Source: Gallionellaceae bacterium (lineage in GTDB: Bacteria > Pseudomonadota > Gammaproteobacteria > Burkholderiales > Thiobacillaceae). From it: a DNA stretch of 64,000 nt. Below, piece by piece: positions 18,967-29,084 of this stretch. Numbering within the stretch: the first letter of the stretch is position 1; every line of letters begins with the position of its first letter. Location: contig JAQTLN010000006.1 in NCBI GenBank assembly GCA_028714875.1, positions 123,539 through 187,538 of the forward strand. Reading direction: 5' to 3'. The translations under genes and the position numbers were made by a program. The notes beneath the pieces were generated by a model. It was not told the DNA's origin, did no database searches, and saw nothing but the letters and a program-made list of their open reading frames with translations.

Positions 18967-20316
18967 ATGACCACCCTCCTCGCCTTCTTCTTCACCCTGG
19001 CCGTTCTTATCGTCTTCCACGAATTCGGCCACTACTGGGTCGCGCGCCGCGCGGGCGTGAAAGTCCTGCGCTTCTCGGTCGGTTTTGGCCAGGTCCTCGC
19101 CAGTCGCCGCGACCGCCACGGCACGGAATGGGCGCTCTCCGCGATCCCCCTGGGCGGCTATGTGAAGATGCTCGACGAGCGCGAAGGTGAAGTCCCCGCC
19201 GAACAACTCGGCCAGGCGTTCAACCGCAAGTCGGTGGCGGCGCGCGCCGCCATCGTCGCGGCCGGCCCGCTCGCCAATTTCCTCCTCGCCATCCTGCTGT
19301 TCTGGGGCTTGTTCATGGGCGGAGTGTCCATCCTCAAGCCCATCGTCGGTGAACCGCCGACGAACAGCCCGGCGCAACTGGCCGGTGTGCAAACGGGTGA
19401 AACCATCACCCGAATCAACGGCGAACCCATCGCAAGCTGGCAGGACCTGCACTGGCTCACCCTCAAACAAGTGCTGCGCGGCAATGCGTTGCAAATCGAG
19501 ACGGTCGATCAGCGCGGTTACGTTGCTTTCCGCGTTATTGCCGTGCCGGAGCGCACTGACGAACTGGAGCAAGCGCCGCTGAAAGCGCTGGGCCTGGTGC
19601 GCTATCTGCCGCCCCTGGCGCCGGTGTTGGGGCAGATCAGCCCGGACGGAGTTGCCGCGAAGGCGGGCCTGCGCACCGGCGAGCGCATCAGCGCCATCGA
19701 CGGCGTCGCCATGCGCACCTGGGAACAAGTGGTCGAGACCATCCGCCACTCACCCGGGCGCGGCCTGCGCTTCAGCCTGGAGCACGACGGTCAAAAGCGG
19801 GAAGTGTCGCTGGCGCCCGCCACGGTGCGTGATGGCGCCCTCACCATCGGGCGCATCGGTGCCGGGCCGCGCGTTGATCCGGCATTGCTCGTCAGCCTCC
19901 ACGGCACCGCCCATTACGGCCCCCTGGATAGCATGCGGATGGCGCTGGCGCGGACCTGGGAGCTCTCGACCTTCAGCCTGGAAATGCTGGGCCGCATGAT
20001 CTCCGGCCAGGCCTCGCTGAAAAACCTCTCCGGACCACTGACCATCGCCGACTACGCCGGCCAGTCGGCGGAGTCGGGCGTGGCCAGCTTCGTCGCCTTC
20101 CTGGCCCTGGTCAGCGTCAGTCTCGGCGTGCTCAACCTGCTCCCCGTGCCTTTACTGGATGGCGGGCACTTGTTGTATTATCTCGCGGAATTTTTGACCG
20201 GCCGTCCCGTCCCCGAACACATCCAGGAGGTCGGCCAGAAGATCGGAATGGGCCTCCTGGGCTTGCTCATGTTCTTCGCCCTTTATAACGATTTGAGCCG
20301 GCTGTTTTTCCAATAA
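18967..20316 (+). CDS. rseP: Site-2 protease RseP
   Basis: An inner-membrane zinc metalloprotease that cuts the anti-sigma factor RseA during the envelope stress response and clears signal-peptide remnants. The first membrane segment carries the HEFGH zinc motif at residues 18-22, two PDZ domains lie at about 105-190 and 200-280, and the second active-site segment LLPVPLLDGGH is near 390-400. At 449 aa it has full length. It precedes bamA by 23 bases, linking stress proteolysis to outer-membrane assembly in one transcript. Confidence 0.97.
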   Translation: MTTLLAFFFTLAVLIVFHEFGHYWVARRAGVKVLRFSVGFGQVLASRRDRHGTEWALSAIPLGGYVKMLDEREGEVPAEQLGQAFNRKSVAARAAIVAAGPLANFLLAILLFWGLFMGGVSILKPIVGEPPTNSPAQLAGVQTGETITRINGEPIASWQDLHWLTLKQVLRGNALQIETVDQRGYVAFRVIAVPERTDELEQAPLKALGLVRYLPPLAPVLGQISPDGVAAKAGLRTGERISAIDGVAMRTWEQVVETIRHSPGRGLRFSLEHDGQKREVSLAPATVRDGALTIGRIGAGPRVDPALLVSLHGTAHYGPLDSMRMALARTWELSTFSLEMLGRMISGQASLKNLSGPLTIADYAGQSAESGVASFVAFLALVSVSLGVLNLLPVPLLDGGHLLYYLAEFLTGRPVPEHIQEVGQKIGMGLLGLLMFFALYNDLSRLFFQ

Positions 20317-20339
20317 ACCGCCGCTAGAGAAAAAACACC

Positions 20340-22691
20340 ATGCGCGCCTTCCGCCCCAGCCTGCTCGCCCTTGCCATCTATGCAATCTCCGCCGGCCAGG
20401 CGCACGCCTTCGAGCCGTTCCAGGTCAAGGACATCCGCGTGGAGGGCATCCAACGTACCGAAGCCGGCACCGTGTTCAGCTACCTGCCGGTCAAAGTGGG
20501 TGAGACGCTCACCCCGGACATGGCGGCCGCCGCGATCAAGGCGCTCTATGCCACCGGGTTCTTCAAGGACGTGCGCTTGGAAACCCTGAATGACGTGCTC
20601 GTCGTCACCGTGGAAGAACGCCCCGGCATCGCCAGCGTGGATTTTTCCGGGATGAAGGAATTTCCCAAGGACGAGATGAAGACCGGCCTCAAGCAGCTTG
20701 GGCTGGCCGAGGGCCGCATCCTCGACCGCTCCCTGCTGGACAAGGCGGAGCAGGAACTGAAACGCCAGTACTACAACCGGGGCATCTACTCGGTCGAGGT
20801 CAAAGCCACCACGACCCCGCTGGAACGCAACCGGGTCGCGGTGAGCTTCGAGGTCACCGAAGGCGAGGTCGCCAAGATTCGCGCCATCAACCTCGTCGGC
20901 GCCAAGGCACTCAAGGAAAAGGATCTGCTCAAACTGTTCACGCTGCGCACGCCGGGCATGATGACCTGGTGGACCAAGAACGATCAGTACTCCAAGCAGA
21001 AGCTTTCCGGCGATCTGGAAGTGCTGCGCGCGCATTACCAGAACCAGGGTTACCTCGAATTCAACATCGACTCCACCCAGGTCTCGATCACCCCGGACAA
21101 GAAAGATATCTACATCACCGTCAACATCAGCGAAGGCGAGAAATACACCGTCTCCGAGTTCAAGATCGCGGGTGAACTGCCGGTTCCCGAGGCCGAGCTG
21201 AAGAAGTTGATCACCATGAAGCCGGGCGATGCCTTCTCGCGCGAGCAACTCAACGAAACCACCAAGAAGATCGGCGACCGTCTCGGCAACGAAGGCTTTG
21301 CCTTCGCCAACGTCAACGCAGCCCCGGAACTCGACAAGGAAAAACGCACGGTCGCCTTCACCTTCCTGGTCGACCCGGGTCGCAAGGTTTATGTGCGCCG
21401 CATCAACGTCACCGGCAACACCCGCACCAAGGATGAAGTGGTGCGCCGTGAGATGCGCCAGATGGAAGGCGGCTGGTACGCGGCCGACAAACTCAACCGC
21501 TCGCGCGAGCGGGTGGAACGCCTCGGCTTCTTCAAGGAAACCAACGTGGAAACGCCGGCGGTTCCCGGCACCACGGATCAGGTGGACGTCAACGTCAACG
21601 TCACCGAAATGCCGACCGGCAGCGTCATGATCGGCGCCGGCTTCTCCAGTTCGGAAGGTCTGGTGCTGTCCGGTTCCGTCTCACAGAACAACCTGTTCGG
21701 CACCGGCAACCGGCTCTCGGCGCAGATCAACAGCGGCAAGGTGAACAAAGTCTACTCACTGTCGTTCACCAACCCTTATTTCACTCAGGATGGCATCAGC
21801 CTCGGCTATGACGTGTACCGGCGCGACACCAATACCTCGAAGCTGAACTCGACCGTGGCCGACTACAGCACGTCCACCATGGGCGCCGGCCTGCGCCTGG
21901 GCGTGCCGATCACGGAACTGGATACGGTCAACTTCGGCGCCGCAATCGAGCAGGTCACCCTCGACTTGAGCGCAACCGCCCCCAATGTCTATCACACCTA
22001 TGCCAAGGCCTATGACTCGGCTTGCGCGACCAACGGCGCAACCTGTAGTTCCACCACCAACTCCCTACGTCTGGAAGCCGGCTGGGCGCGCGACACGCGC
22101 GACAGCCTGCTCTACCCGACCAAGGGCAGTTATCAGCGCGCGTTCGCGGAAATGGGAACCCCGTTGGGCGACCTCAACTACTACAAGCTTAATTACCAGT
22201 ATCAGTGGCTCAAGCCATTGAATCGCAGCGTCAGCCTGATGCTCAACGGCGAGTTGGGCATAGGCGGCGGTTATGGCGGCAAGGATCTGCCCCTGTTCCG
22301 CAATTTCTTCGCCGGTGGCATCGGCTCGGTTCGCGGTTTCGATACCGGCACTCTCGGTCCCAAGGCGACCAACGGTACCAATACCTTCTCGGTAGGCGGC
22401 AGCAAACGTATCGTGGGCAACGCCGAAGTGCTGTTCCCCTTCCCCGGCATGGGCATGGATAAATCCATCCGCCTGTCCACCTTCGTGGACGCGGGCATGG
22501 TGGCGGGGAACTACGACTCGAGCAGTCGGTATCAAACGCTCAGCCTGTCCGACCTGCGCTATGCCGTCGGCGCCGCCGTCACCTGGTATTCGCCCATGGG
22601 CCCGATCAAGGTTTCACTGGCCAAGCCGCTCAACGCGGCTACCGACGACAAGACGCAAACCTTCCAGTTCCAGCTCGGCAACGTATTCTGA
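20340..22691 (+). CDS. bamA: Outer-membrane assembly factor BamA
   Basis: The essential outer-membrane protein that inserts beta-barrel proteins. A signal peptide (about 1-23, ending AHA) is followed by five POTRA domains up to about residue 420 and a C-terminal barrel. The conserved lid motif VRGF is at 664-667. At 783 aa the protein is complete, ending in the aromatic-rich QFQLGNVF typical of barrel proteins. The context with skp, lpxD, fabZ and lpxA is the widespread arrangement. Confidence 0.98.
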   Translation: MRAFRPSLLALAIYAISAGQAHAFEPFQVKDIRVEGIQRTEAGTVFSYLPVKVGETLTPDMAAAAIKALYATGFFKDVRLETLNDVLVVTVEERPGIASVDFSGMKEFPKDEMKTGLKQLGLAEGRILDRSLLDKAEQELKRQYYNRGIYSVEVKATTTPLERNRVAVSFEVTEGEVAKIRAINLVGAKALKEKDLLKLFTLRTPGMMTWWTKNDQYSKQKLSGDLEVLRAHYQNQGYLEFNIDSTQVSITPDKKDIYITVNISEGEKYTVSEFKIAGELPVPEAELKKLITMKPGDAFSREQLNETTKKIGDRLGNEGFAFANVNAAPELDKEKRTVAFTFLVDPGRKVYVRRINVTGNTRTKDEVVRREMRQMEGGWYAADKLNRSRERVERLGFFKETNVETPAVPGTTDQVDVNVNVTEMPTGSVMIGAGFSSSEGLVLSGSVSQNNLFGTGNRLSAQINSGKVNKVYSLSFTNPYFTQDGISLGYDVYRRDTNTSKLNSTVADYSTSTMGAGLRLGVPITELDTVNFGAAIEQVTLDLSATAPNVYHTYAKAYDSACATNGATCSSTTNSLRLEAGWARDTRDSLLYPTKGSYQRAFAEMGTPLGDLNYYKLNYQYQWLKPLNRSVSLMLNGELGIGGGYGGKDLPLFRNFFAGGIGSVRGFDTGTLGPKATNGTNTFSVGGSKRIVGNAEVLFPFPGMGMDKSIRLSTFVDAGMVAGNYDSSSRYQTLSLSDLRYAVGAAVTWYSPMGPIKVSLAKPLNAATDDKTQTFQFQLGNVF

Positions 22692-22703
22692 TCGAGGTAA
22701 CCC

Positions 22704-23192
22704 ATGAAACGCCTGTTCATCCTTCTCCTGACCATCACGCTGCCCGCCGCCGCTCAGACCGCCGATCTCAAGATCGGATTCGTCAATACCGAACGGGTAT
22801 TCCGCGACTCCCAACAAGCAGTCAAAGCACAGAAGAAACTGGAAAAGGAATTCCAGTCTCGCGACCAGGAAATCCAGAAGACGATCAAGCAGGCACGCGA
22901 TCTGCAAAACTACCTGGAAAAGGAAGGCCTGACCCTGTCGGAAGCCGACCGCACCAAGAAGCAGCGTGAACTGGCCAATCTCAGCCGCGACCTGCAGCAT
23001 GCCCAGCGTGAGTTCCGCGAGGATCTCAACCAGCGTCGCAATGAGGAGTTCGCCAGCGTTCAGGAGCGTGCCCGCAAAGCCATCGTCGAAATCGCCGAGA
23101 AAGAGAAGTTCGACCTCATCGTCGAAAACGTGGTTTACGCCAGCGCGCGAGTGGATGTCACGGATCGGGTGCTCAAGTCGCTGGACCGCTGA
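22704..23192 (+). CDS. skp: Periplasmic chaperone Skp/OmpH
   Basis: It binds unfolded outer-membrane proteins in the periplasm and delivers them towards BamA. A signal peptide (about 1-20, MKRLFILLLT...AAAQT) is followed by KIGFVNTERVFRDS and a long charged coiled-coil region (about 45-125), the arms of the jellyfish-shaped trimer. The length of 162 aa is typical. It lies 12 bases after bamA. Confidence 0.95.
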   Translation: MKRLFILLLTITLPAAAQTADLKIGFVNTERVFRDSQQAVKAQKKLEKEFQSRDQEIQKTIKQARDLQNYLEKEGLTLSEADRTKKQRELANLSRDLQHAQREFREDLNQRRNEEFASVQERARKAIVEIAEKEKFDLIVENVVYASARVDVTDRVLKSLDR

Positions 23193-23204
23193 TCCCGGCG
23201 CGCC

Positions 23205-24251
23205 ATGCCCAGTCTGACCCTGGCTGACCTGCAAGCTCATCTGGGCGGCACGATACGGGGCAATGCCGACATTCCGTTGCATGGCGCCGCTTCTCTGGAA
23301 CAGGCTGGAGCCGGGCAACTGGGCTATCTCCTCAACCGCAAGTTTATTGAGCAGGCGCGCGCTTCGTCCGCCAGCGCGCTGATCGTCCCGGCCTCGCTGG
23401 AAAGTTCGCTCAGCGACACGCTGCCACAATCCTGCCTGGCCGTGGACAATCCGCACGCCGGCTTTGCCCGCGCGCTCGCCTTGCTCTACCCGGAATCGCT
23501 ACCGCTACCTGGCATTCACCCCGCCGCCGCTGTCGCGGCTGATTGTGTGATCGACGCGACCGCCCATGTCGGTCCGGGCTGCGTGGTGGAGAAGGGCGCC
23601 CGGATCGGCGCGCGCAGTGTGATCGGCCCCAATTGTGTGATCGGCGCTGGAGTTCAACTGGGCGAAGACTGCCGCCTGCACGCCCAGGTGACCGTGCAAC
23701 AGGGTTGCGTCATCGGCAAGCGCGTTGTTTTGCACCCGGGCTGCGTCATCGGTTCGGACGGCTTCGGCCTGGCCTGGGAGGGTGGAAAAAACGGCGGCAA
23801 CTGGCTCAAGGTACCGCAGGTCGGCCGCGCCATTCTCGGTGACGATGTGGAAGTCGGCGCCAATACCAGCATCGATCGCGGGGCGTTGGATGACACCGTG
23901 ATCGAGGACGGGGTCAAGCTGGACAATCTGATCCAGATTGCCCACAACTGCCGTATCGGCCGTCACACCGCTATCGCCGCCTGCGTCGGGATCGCTGGTA
24001 GCACCCGCATCGGCGCGTACTGCCAGATCGGTGGCGCCGCCATGATCATCGGCCATCTGGAAATTGCCGACCGGGTCACGATTTCCGCCGGCACATTCGT
24101 CGCCAAGGACATCAAGGAGGCGGGCACCTATACCTCGGTGCAGCCGCTCATGCGCCATGCCGACTGGCTGCGCAACGCTTCACATCTGCGCCATCTCGAC
24201 GACCTGGCGCGGCGTATCAAATCTTTGGAAAAACAACTGGAACAGTCATGA
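23205..24251 (+). CDS. lpxD: UDP-3-O-acyl-glucosamine N-acyltransferase
   Basis: It adds the second 3-hydroxyacyl chain in lipid A synthesis. The N-terminal uridine-binding domain spans about residues 1-100 and the C-terminal left-handed beta-helix shows hexapeptide repeats. The catalytic His247 sits in [12 protein letters not shown]. At 348 aa it is the normal size. The stop overlaps the fabZ start. Confidence 0.97.
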   Translation: MPSLTLADLQAHLGGTIRGNADIPLHGAASLEQAGAGQLGYLLNRKFIEQARASSASALIVPASLESSLSDTLPQSCLAVDNPHAGFARALALLYPESLPLPGIHPAAAVAADCVIDATAHVGPGCVVEKGARIGARSVIGPNCVIGAGVQLGEDCRLHAQVTVQQGCVIGKRVVLHPGCVIGSDGFGLAWEGGKNGGNWLKVPQVGRAILGDDVEVGANTSIDRGALDDTVIEDGVKLDNLIQIAHNCRIGRHTAIAACVGIAGSTRIGAYCQIGGAAMIIGHLEIADRVTISAGTFVAKDIKEAGTYTSVQPLMRHADWLRNASHLRHLDDLARRIKSLEKQLEQS

Positions 24252-24703
24252 GTAATGAAGCCGTAATGGACATCACCCAGATCATGAAGCACCTGCCGCA
24301 CCGCTATCCCTTCCTGCTGGTGGATCGGGTGCTGGAACTGGTGCCCAACGAGCGCATCGTCGCGCTCAAGAACATCACCATGAACGAGCCGCAGTTTCCC
24401 GGTCATTTCCCGCTGCATCCGGTGATGCCCGGCGTGTTGATGATCGAGGCCCTGGCGCAGACCGCCGGCCTGCTCGCCTTCAAAAGCGCGGAAATCCCGG
24501 TGAACGAAAACACCGTGATCTATTTCGTCGGCATTGACGGCGCCCGCTTCAAACGCCCCGTGGTGCCGGGCGACCAGTTGCGCATGGAGGCCAGTATCCT
24601 GCGCGTCTCGCGCGGCATCTGGAAATTCGCGGCCAAGGCCACGGTGGACGGCCTGCTCGCCTGCGAAGCCGAACTCATGTGCACCCTGAAGCAACTCGAT
24701 TGA
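24248..24703 (+). CDS. fabZ: 3-hydroxyacyl-ACP dehydratase FabZ
   Basis: It removes water from 3-hydroxyacyl-ACP in fatty acid elongation and so competes with LpxA/LpxD for 3-hydroxyacyl-ACP, which explains its place between them. The hot-dog fold residues are visible: His53 in PGHFP and Glu67 in [14 protein letters not shown], with the opening [13 protein letters not shown]. At 151 aa the length is normal. ATG 24248 overlaps the lpxD stop. Confidence 0.98.
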   Translation: MSNEAVMDITQIMKHLPHRYPFLLVDRVLELVPNERIVALKNITMNEPQFPGHFPLHPVMPGVLMIEALAQTAGLLAFKSAEIPVNENTVIYFVGIDGARFKRPVVPGDQLRMEASILRVSRGIWKFAAKATVDGLLACEAELMCTLKQLD

Positions 24704-24723
24704 GCCGCGAGTCGGCACAAGCC

Positions 24724-25494
24724 ATGATCCACCCCACCGCCATTGTCCATTCCAGCGCTCGACTCGCGGCCGACGTCAACGTCGGTGCTTACTCGATCAT
24801 CGGCGAACACGTCGAAATCGGCGCCGGCACGCGGATCGGCCCGCATGTGGTGATTACCGGGCACACCCGCATCGGCGAAGGTAACCGCGTGTTTCAGTTC
24901 TGCTCGCTCGGCGAAGAGCCGCAGGACAAGAAATACGCCGGTGAGCCCACACGCCTGGAAATCGGCGACTACAACGTCATTCGCGAGTTCTGCACCTTCA
25001 ATTGCGGCACCGCGCAGGATGTGGGCATCACCCGTCTGGGTGATCACAACTGGATCATGGCCTATGTGCACATCGCCCATGATTGCCAGGTGGGTAACCA
25101 CACCATCTTCGCCAACAACGCCACCCTGGCTGGACATGTGCATATCGGCGACTACGCCATCCTGGGCGGTTTCACCGGCGTGCATCAGTTCTGTCGCGTG
25201 GGCGCCCATGTCATCACTGGCATCGCCTCCGTGGTGCGCCAGGACATTCCGCCCTTCATCACCGTCGCCGGCAATCCGCTGGCGCCATTCGGCATCAATT
25301 CCGAGGGGCTGAAGCGGCGCGGCTATTCACCCGAGGCGCTGAGCGCACTCAAACGCGCCTACAAGACGCTATACAAATCCGGTCTTTCGCTCGCCGACGC
25401 CCAGGCCGCCATCGCGGCCGAAGCGCAAACACAGGCGGAACTCGCGCCGCTGGCGGAATTCCTGGCAAGCGCCGGCCGCGGCATCGTTCGCTGA
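24724..25494 (+). CDS. lpxA: Acyl-ACP--UDP-N-acetylglucosamine O-acyltransferase
   Basis: The first step of lipid A synthesis. The hexapeptide-repeat beta-helix is obvious throughout the first 190 residues, with catalytic His119 in AYVHIAHDCQVG and the conserved GGFTGVHQFCRVG. A helical C-terminal region of about 65 residues completes the 256-aa protein. ATG 24724 starts the MIHPTAIVH opening typical of the family; an extension to 24679 would run inside fabZ. Confidence 0.98.
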   Translation: MIHPTAIVHSSARLAADVNVGAYSIIGEHVEIGAGTRIGPHVVITGHTRIGEGNRVFQFCSLGEEPQDKKYAGEPTRLEIGDYNVIREFCTFNCGTAQDVGITRLGDHNWIMAYVHIAHDCQVGNHTIFANNATLAGHVHIGDYAILGGFTGVHQFCRVGAHVITGIASVVRQDIPPFITVAGNPLAPFGINSEGLKRRGYSPEALSALKRAYKTLYKSGLSLADAQAAIAAEAQTQAELAPLAEFLASAGRGIVR

Positions 25495-25524
25495 ACGGTA
25501 CACGTCAGGCGCGAGGGGAGCTGC

Positions 25525-26658
25525 GTGAAAGAAATTGCCATCGTCGCCGGCGAGGCTTCCGGCGACCTGCTCGGCAGCCTTCTGATCAAATCCGTGCTGG
25601 CGGCCGGCCTGGATGCCGGTTTCTACGGCATCGCCGGCCCGAAAATGCAGTCGGTCGGCGCCCGTTCGCTGTTTTCGCTGGAAGCGCTCTCGGTGCGAGG
25701 CTATGTCGAAGCCCTTGGTAGCCTGCGCAAAATTCTCGGTATCCGCCGTGACCTGAAAAAACTGTTGTTGGCGCAACCACCGCGTCTGTTCATCGGTGTC
25801 GACGCGCCCGACTTCAACCTCGCGCTGGAAAGCCGGCTCAAGCGCGCCGGTATTCCCACCATTCATTTCATCAGCCCGTCGATCTGGGCCTGGCGCCCCA
25901 AACGCATCCGCAAGATCGCGCGCGCCGCTTCCCACGTCCTGCTGGTTTTTCCCTTCGAGGAAGCGATCTACCAGCAGGCCGGCATTCCCGCCACTTATGT
26001 CGGCCATCCACTCGCGCATGCCTTGCCGGAGCCCAACCGCCGCGCCGCGCGCGAACGTCTCGGTTTGCTTCAGGACGGTGAATACGTCGCGCTGTTGCCG
26101 GGCAGCCGGCTCGGCGAATTGCAGGCACTGGGCCGCTTGTATGTCGAAGCGGCAAAACACATCGCCCTGGCGCGACCGCAAACCCGGTTTCTGATCCCCC
26201 TGGCGACTCGGGAAACCCGCCAGGCCTTCGAACGCATCCTCTATGAAGCCGATGCACAGGAATTGCCCTTGCGCATCCTGTTCGGCCACGCCCACGATGC
26301 CATGCAGGCGGCCGATGCCGCGTTGATCGCTTCCGGCACGGCGACGCTGGAAGCCCTGCTGCTGGACTGTCCGCATGTCATCAGCTACCGCGTGCCGTGG
26401 CTGACCTGGCGGATCATGAAGCGCCAGGCGCTACTGCCCTGGATCGGCCTGCCCAACATCCTGGCCGACCGCACCGTGGTGCCGGAAATCCTGCAAGACC
26501 AGGCCACGCCGGAAGCTCTAGGACAGGCCATTGAGGAATTGCTCGCGAACGAGGAAGCGCGCATGGCTCAGATCGAGGAATTCCGCGTTCAACGCGCCCG
26601 ACTAAAACGCGATACGCCCCGGCTCATCGCCAATGCCGTCAGGTCGTTCCTGACATGA
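25525..26658 (+). CDS. lpxB: Lipid-A-disaccharide synthase
   Basis: It joins lipid X and UDP-2,3-diacylglucosamine to form the lipid A disaccharide. The family opening [38 protein letters not shown] and the C-terminal [14 protein letters not shown] are present. GTG 25525 follows a GGGGAG ribosome site and gives 377 aa. The stop overlaps rnhB by four bases (ATGA). Confidence 0.97.
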   Translation: MKEIAIVAGEASGDLLGSLLIKSVLAAGLDAGFYGIAGPKMQSVGARSLFSLEALSVRGYVEALGSLRKILGIRRDLKKLLLAQPPRLFIGVDAPDFNLALESRLKRAGIPTIHFISPSIWAWRPKRIRKIARAASHVLLVFPFEEAIYQQAGIPATYVGHPLAHALPEPNRRAARERLGLLQDGEYVALLPGSRLGELQALGRLYVEAAKHIALARPQTRFLIPLATRETRQAFERILYEADAQELPLRILFGHAHDAMQAADAALIASGTATLEALLLDCPHVISYRVPWLTWRIMKRQALLPWIGLPNILADRTVVPEILQDQATPEALGQAIEELLANEEARMAQIEEFRVQRARLKRDTPRLIANAVRSFLT

Positions 26659-27230
26659 TCCTGGTTTGCGGCGTTGACGAAGCCGGGCGCGGCCCACTCG
26701 CCGGGCCGGTGTACGCCGCCGCGGTCATCCTCGATCCCGCGCGCCCTATCGCCGGGCTAAAAGACTCCAAGAAACTCAGCGCCGCCCGCCGCGAGGTACT
26801 CACCCAGGCCATCAAGGAAAATGCCCTGGCCTGGGCTGTCGCCTCGGCTGATGAAGAGGAAATCGACCGTCTCAACATCCTCCATGCCTCCCTGCTGGCC
26901 ATGCGCCGCGCCGTTCTGGCGCTGGTTCCGGCGGCGGAAGAAGCCCTGATCGACGGCAATCGCTGCCCGCAATTACCCATTCCCGCGCGCGCCATCGTCA
27001 AGGGTGATGCCCTGGAACCCTGCATCTCCGCCGCCTCGATTCTGGCCAAGACAGAAAGAGATAAAGTTTTGCGCGCGCTGGCCGATATTTATCCGGCATA
27101 CGGGTTTGAACGCCATGCCGGCTACCCCACAGCGGAGCACCTCGCCGCCCTGGAAGCCTTTGGCCCTTGTGCCGCGCATCGCAAGTCGTTCGGCCCGGTA
27201 AAACGAATTTTGCAAAAAACATTGCTTTGA
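26655..27230 (+). CDS. rnhB: Ribonuclease HII
   Basis: It removes misincorporated ribonucleotides and RNA primers from DNA. The active-site segment [14 protein letters not shown] carries Asp8 and Glu9, and [10 protein letters not shown] and [12 protein letters not shown] are further motifs. The 191-aa length is usual. It is the last gene of the lipid A run, as in many proteobacteria; the motility genes follow after 16 bases. Confidence 0.97.
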   Translation: MILVCGVDEAGRGPLAGPVYAAAVILDPARPIAGLKDSKKLSAARREVLTQAIKENALAWAVASADEEEIDRLNILHASLLAMRRAVLALVPAAEEALIDGNRCPQLPIPARAIVKGDALEPCISAASILAKTERDKVLRALADIYPAYGFERHAGYPTAEHLAALEAFGPCAAHRKSFGPVKRILQKTLL

Positions 27231-27246
27231 AAAGGAGAACCTGACC

Positions 27247-28107
27247 GTGTTCATCATCATTGGCTACGTCCTGGTCATGGGCAGCATCTTTGGCGGCTAT
27301 GCGATGGCCGGGGGCCATCTGGGCGGCTTGTGGCAACCGCTGGAAGTTGTGATGATCGCCGGCGGCGCGATCGGCGCCTTCGTCTCCGCCAACTCCATGC
27401 ATGGCCTGAAACATACGCTTTCCGCGTTGGGTGCCAGTTTCAAGGGGTCGGCGTTCTCCAAGACCTATTACCTGGATGTGCTGGGTCTGTTGTTCGAGTT
27501 GCTCGCCAAGGTGCGCAAGGAAGGTTTGATGTCGCTGGAAGGCGACGTCGAGGAACCCGAGAAAAGCGTGATCTTCAGCAAATACCCGGCCATTCTCGCC
27601 GACCACCATCTGGTGGAGTTCATCACCGATTACCTACGCATGATGGTGGGCGGCAACCTCAACGCGATGGAAATCGAAACGCTGATGGACAACGAGATCG
27701 AAACCCATCACCACGAAGCCATGCATCCATCGCACGCCGTTTCCAAACTGGCGGACGCCACGCCCGCCTTCGGTATCGTCGCGGCCGTGATGGGGGTGGT
27801 ACACACCATGGAATCCCTGCAACTGCCCCCCTCGGAACTGGGCATCCTGATCGGCCACGCGCTGGTCGGTACCTTCCTGGGCATTCTGATTTCCTATGGC
27901 TTCTTCGCGCCGCTGGTTTCCGTGCTCGAGGCCAAAGCCACCGAAGCCGGCAAGGTCTACCAGGTGGTCAAGGTCGTCCTGCTCGCCTCCCTGAATGGTT
28001 TCGCGCCGCAGACTTGTGTGGAATTCGGCCGCAAGGTGCTGTTCTCCACGGAGCGTCCGACCTTCCGCGAGATGGAAGAAGACATCAAGGCGCGCAAAGG
28101 CAAGTGA
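27247..28107 (+). CDS. motA: Flagellar motor stator protein MotA
   Basis: An inner-membrane proton channel subunit that pushes on FliG. Four hydrophobic segments are expected; the cytoplasmic loop lies at about residues 60-165, and the segment SKLADATPAFGIVAAVMGVVHTM carries the conserved channel proline. GTG 27247 follows AAGGAGAAC. At 286 aa it has the usual length of the proton-driven MotA type. It is followed by motB after 53 bases of small tandem repeats, and no other flagellar gene is in the window. Confidence 0.96.
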   Translation: MFIIIGYVLVMGSIFGGYAMAGGHLGGLWQPLEVVMIAGGAIGAFVSANSMHGLKHTLSALGASFKGSAFSKTYYLDVLGLLFELLAKVRKEGLMSLEGDVEEPEKSVIFSKYPAILADHHLVEFITDYLRMMVGGNLNAMEIETLMDNEIETHHHEAMHPSHAVSKLADATPAFGIVAAVMGVVHTMESLQLPPSELGILIGHALVGTFLGILISYGFFAPLVSVLEAKATEAGKVYQVVKVVLLASLNGFAPQTCVEFGRKVLFSTERPTFREMEEDIKARKGK

Positions 28108-28110
28108 TCT

Positions 28111-28143
28111 GGATTTCGGATATCGGATATCGGATTTCGGATT
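28111..28143. repeat. Short tandem repeats between motA and motB
   Basis: The 33-base stretch consists of overlapping copies of cggatat and cggatttc units. It is a simple repeat in the only sizeable gap of the stator operon and leaves the motB ribosome site (gagagagga) intact. Confidence 0.85.
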
Positions 28144-28160
28144 GGTGAACGGAGAGAGGA

Positions 28161-29084
28161 ATGGCTGACGACACCCAACGCCCAATTGTCATCAAGCGGA
28201 TCAAGAAGATCAGCGGCGGCGGTCATGCCGGTGGTGCCTGGAAGATCGCCTATGCCGACTTCGTGACCGCGATGATGGCGTTCTTCCTGCTTATGTGGCT
28301 GCTCGGCTCGACCACCAAGGCGCAGATGGAAGGGATCGCGCAGTACTTCAAGACACCCTTGAAAGTCGCCCTGGCCGGCGGAGAAGGCTCAGGCGACTCC
28401 TCCAGCATCATCAAGGGCGGTGGCCAGGATCTCACGCGTCGTGCCGGCCAGGTCAAGCAGGGTGAGGTGGAAGGCAAGAAAGCCATCAACCTGGAGGCCA
28501 GCCGCAGCGAGCAGGTGAAACAGGAATCGGCGCGCCTGGAGAACCTCAAGGCGACCCTGGAAAAAGCCATCGCCAGCAATCCCAAGATGTCGCAATTCAA
28601 GAAGCAGTTGAAGATCGACATCATCAGCGAAGGTCTGCGCATCCAGATCATCGACGACAAAAACCGCCCCATGTTCGATTCCGGCCGCGCGGTGATGAAG
28701 CCTTACACCCGCGACATCCTGCGCGAAATCGGCAAAACCCTGAACGAAGTACCCAATCGCATCAGTCTTTCCGGCCATACCGATGCCATCGCCTACTTTG
28801 GCGGCGAACGCGGCTACAGCAACTGGGAACTTTCCGCCGACCGCGCCAATGCCTCGCGGCGGGAACTTGCTGCGGGCGGACTGGAAGATGGCAAGGTATT
28901 GCGCGTGGTCGGCCTGGGTTCGGCCATCCCCTTCGACAAGGAAAACCCGAACGACCCGGTCAACCGCCGTATATCCATCATCGTCATGAACAAGAAAGCG
29001 GAGGAAGCCATCACCAAGGAGTCTCGCCAGATCGAGGCGGAGACGGCCAAGGAGGTGGCTGAACAACTGAATGTCAAACACTGA
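28161..29084 (+). CDS. motB: Flagellar motor stator protein MotB
   Basis: The proton-conducting and wall-anchoring partner of MotA. A single membrane segment carries Asp33 in AYADFVTAMMAFF, the proton-binding residue. A charged periplasmic linker leads to a C-terminal OmpA-like peptidoglycan-binding domain with SGHTDAIAYFGG and NRRISIIV. At 307 aa it is complete. Its end overlaps the methyltransferase gene by 14 bases. Confidence 0.97.
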   Translation: MADDTQRPIVIKRIKKISGGGHAGGAWKIAYADFVTAMMAFFLLMWLLGSTTKAQMEGIAQYFKTPLKVALAGGEGSGDSSSIIKGGGQDLTRRAGQVKQGEVEGKKAINLEASRSEQVKQESARLENLKATLEKAIASNPKMSQFKKQLKIDIISEGLRIQIIDDKNRPMFDSGRAVMKPYTRDILREIGKTLNEVPNRISLSGHTDAIAYFGGERGYSNWELSADRANASRRELAAGGLEDGKVLRVVGLGSAIPFDKENPNDPVNRRISIIVMNKKAEEAITKESRQIEAETAKEVAEQLNVKH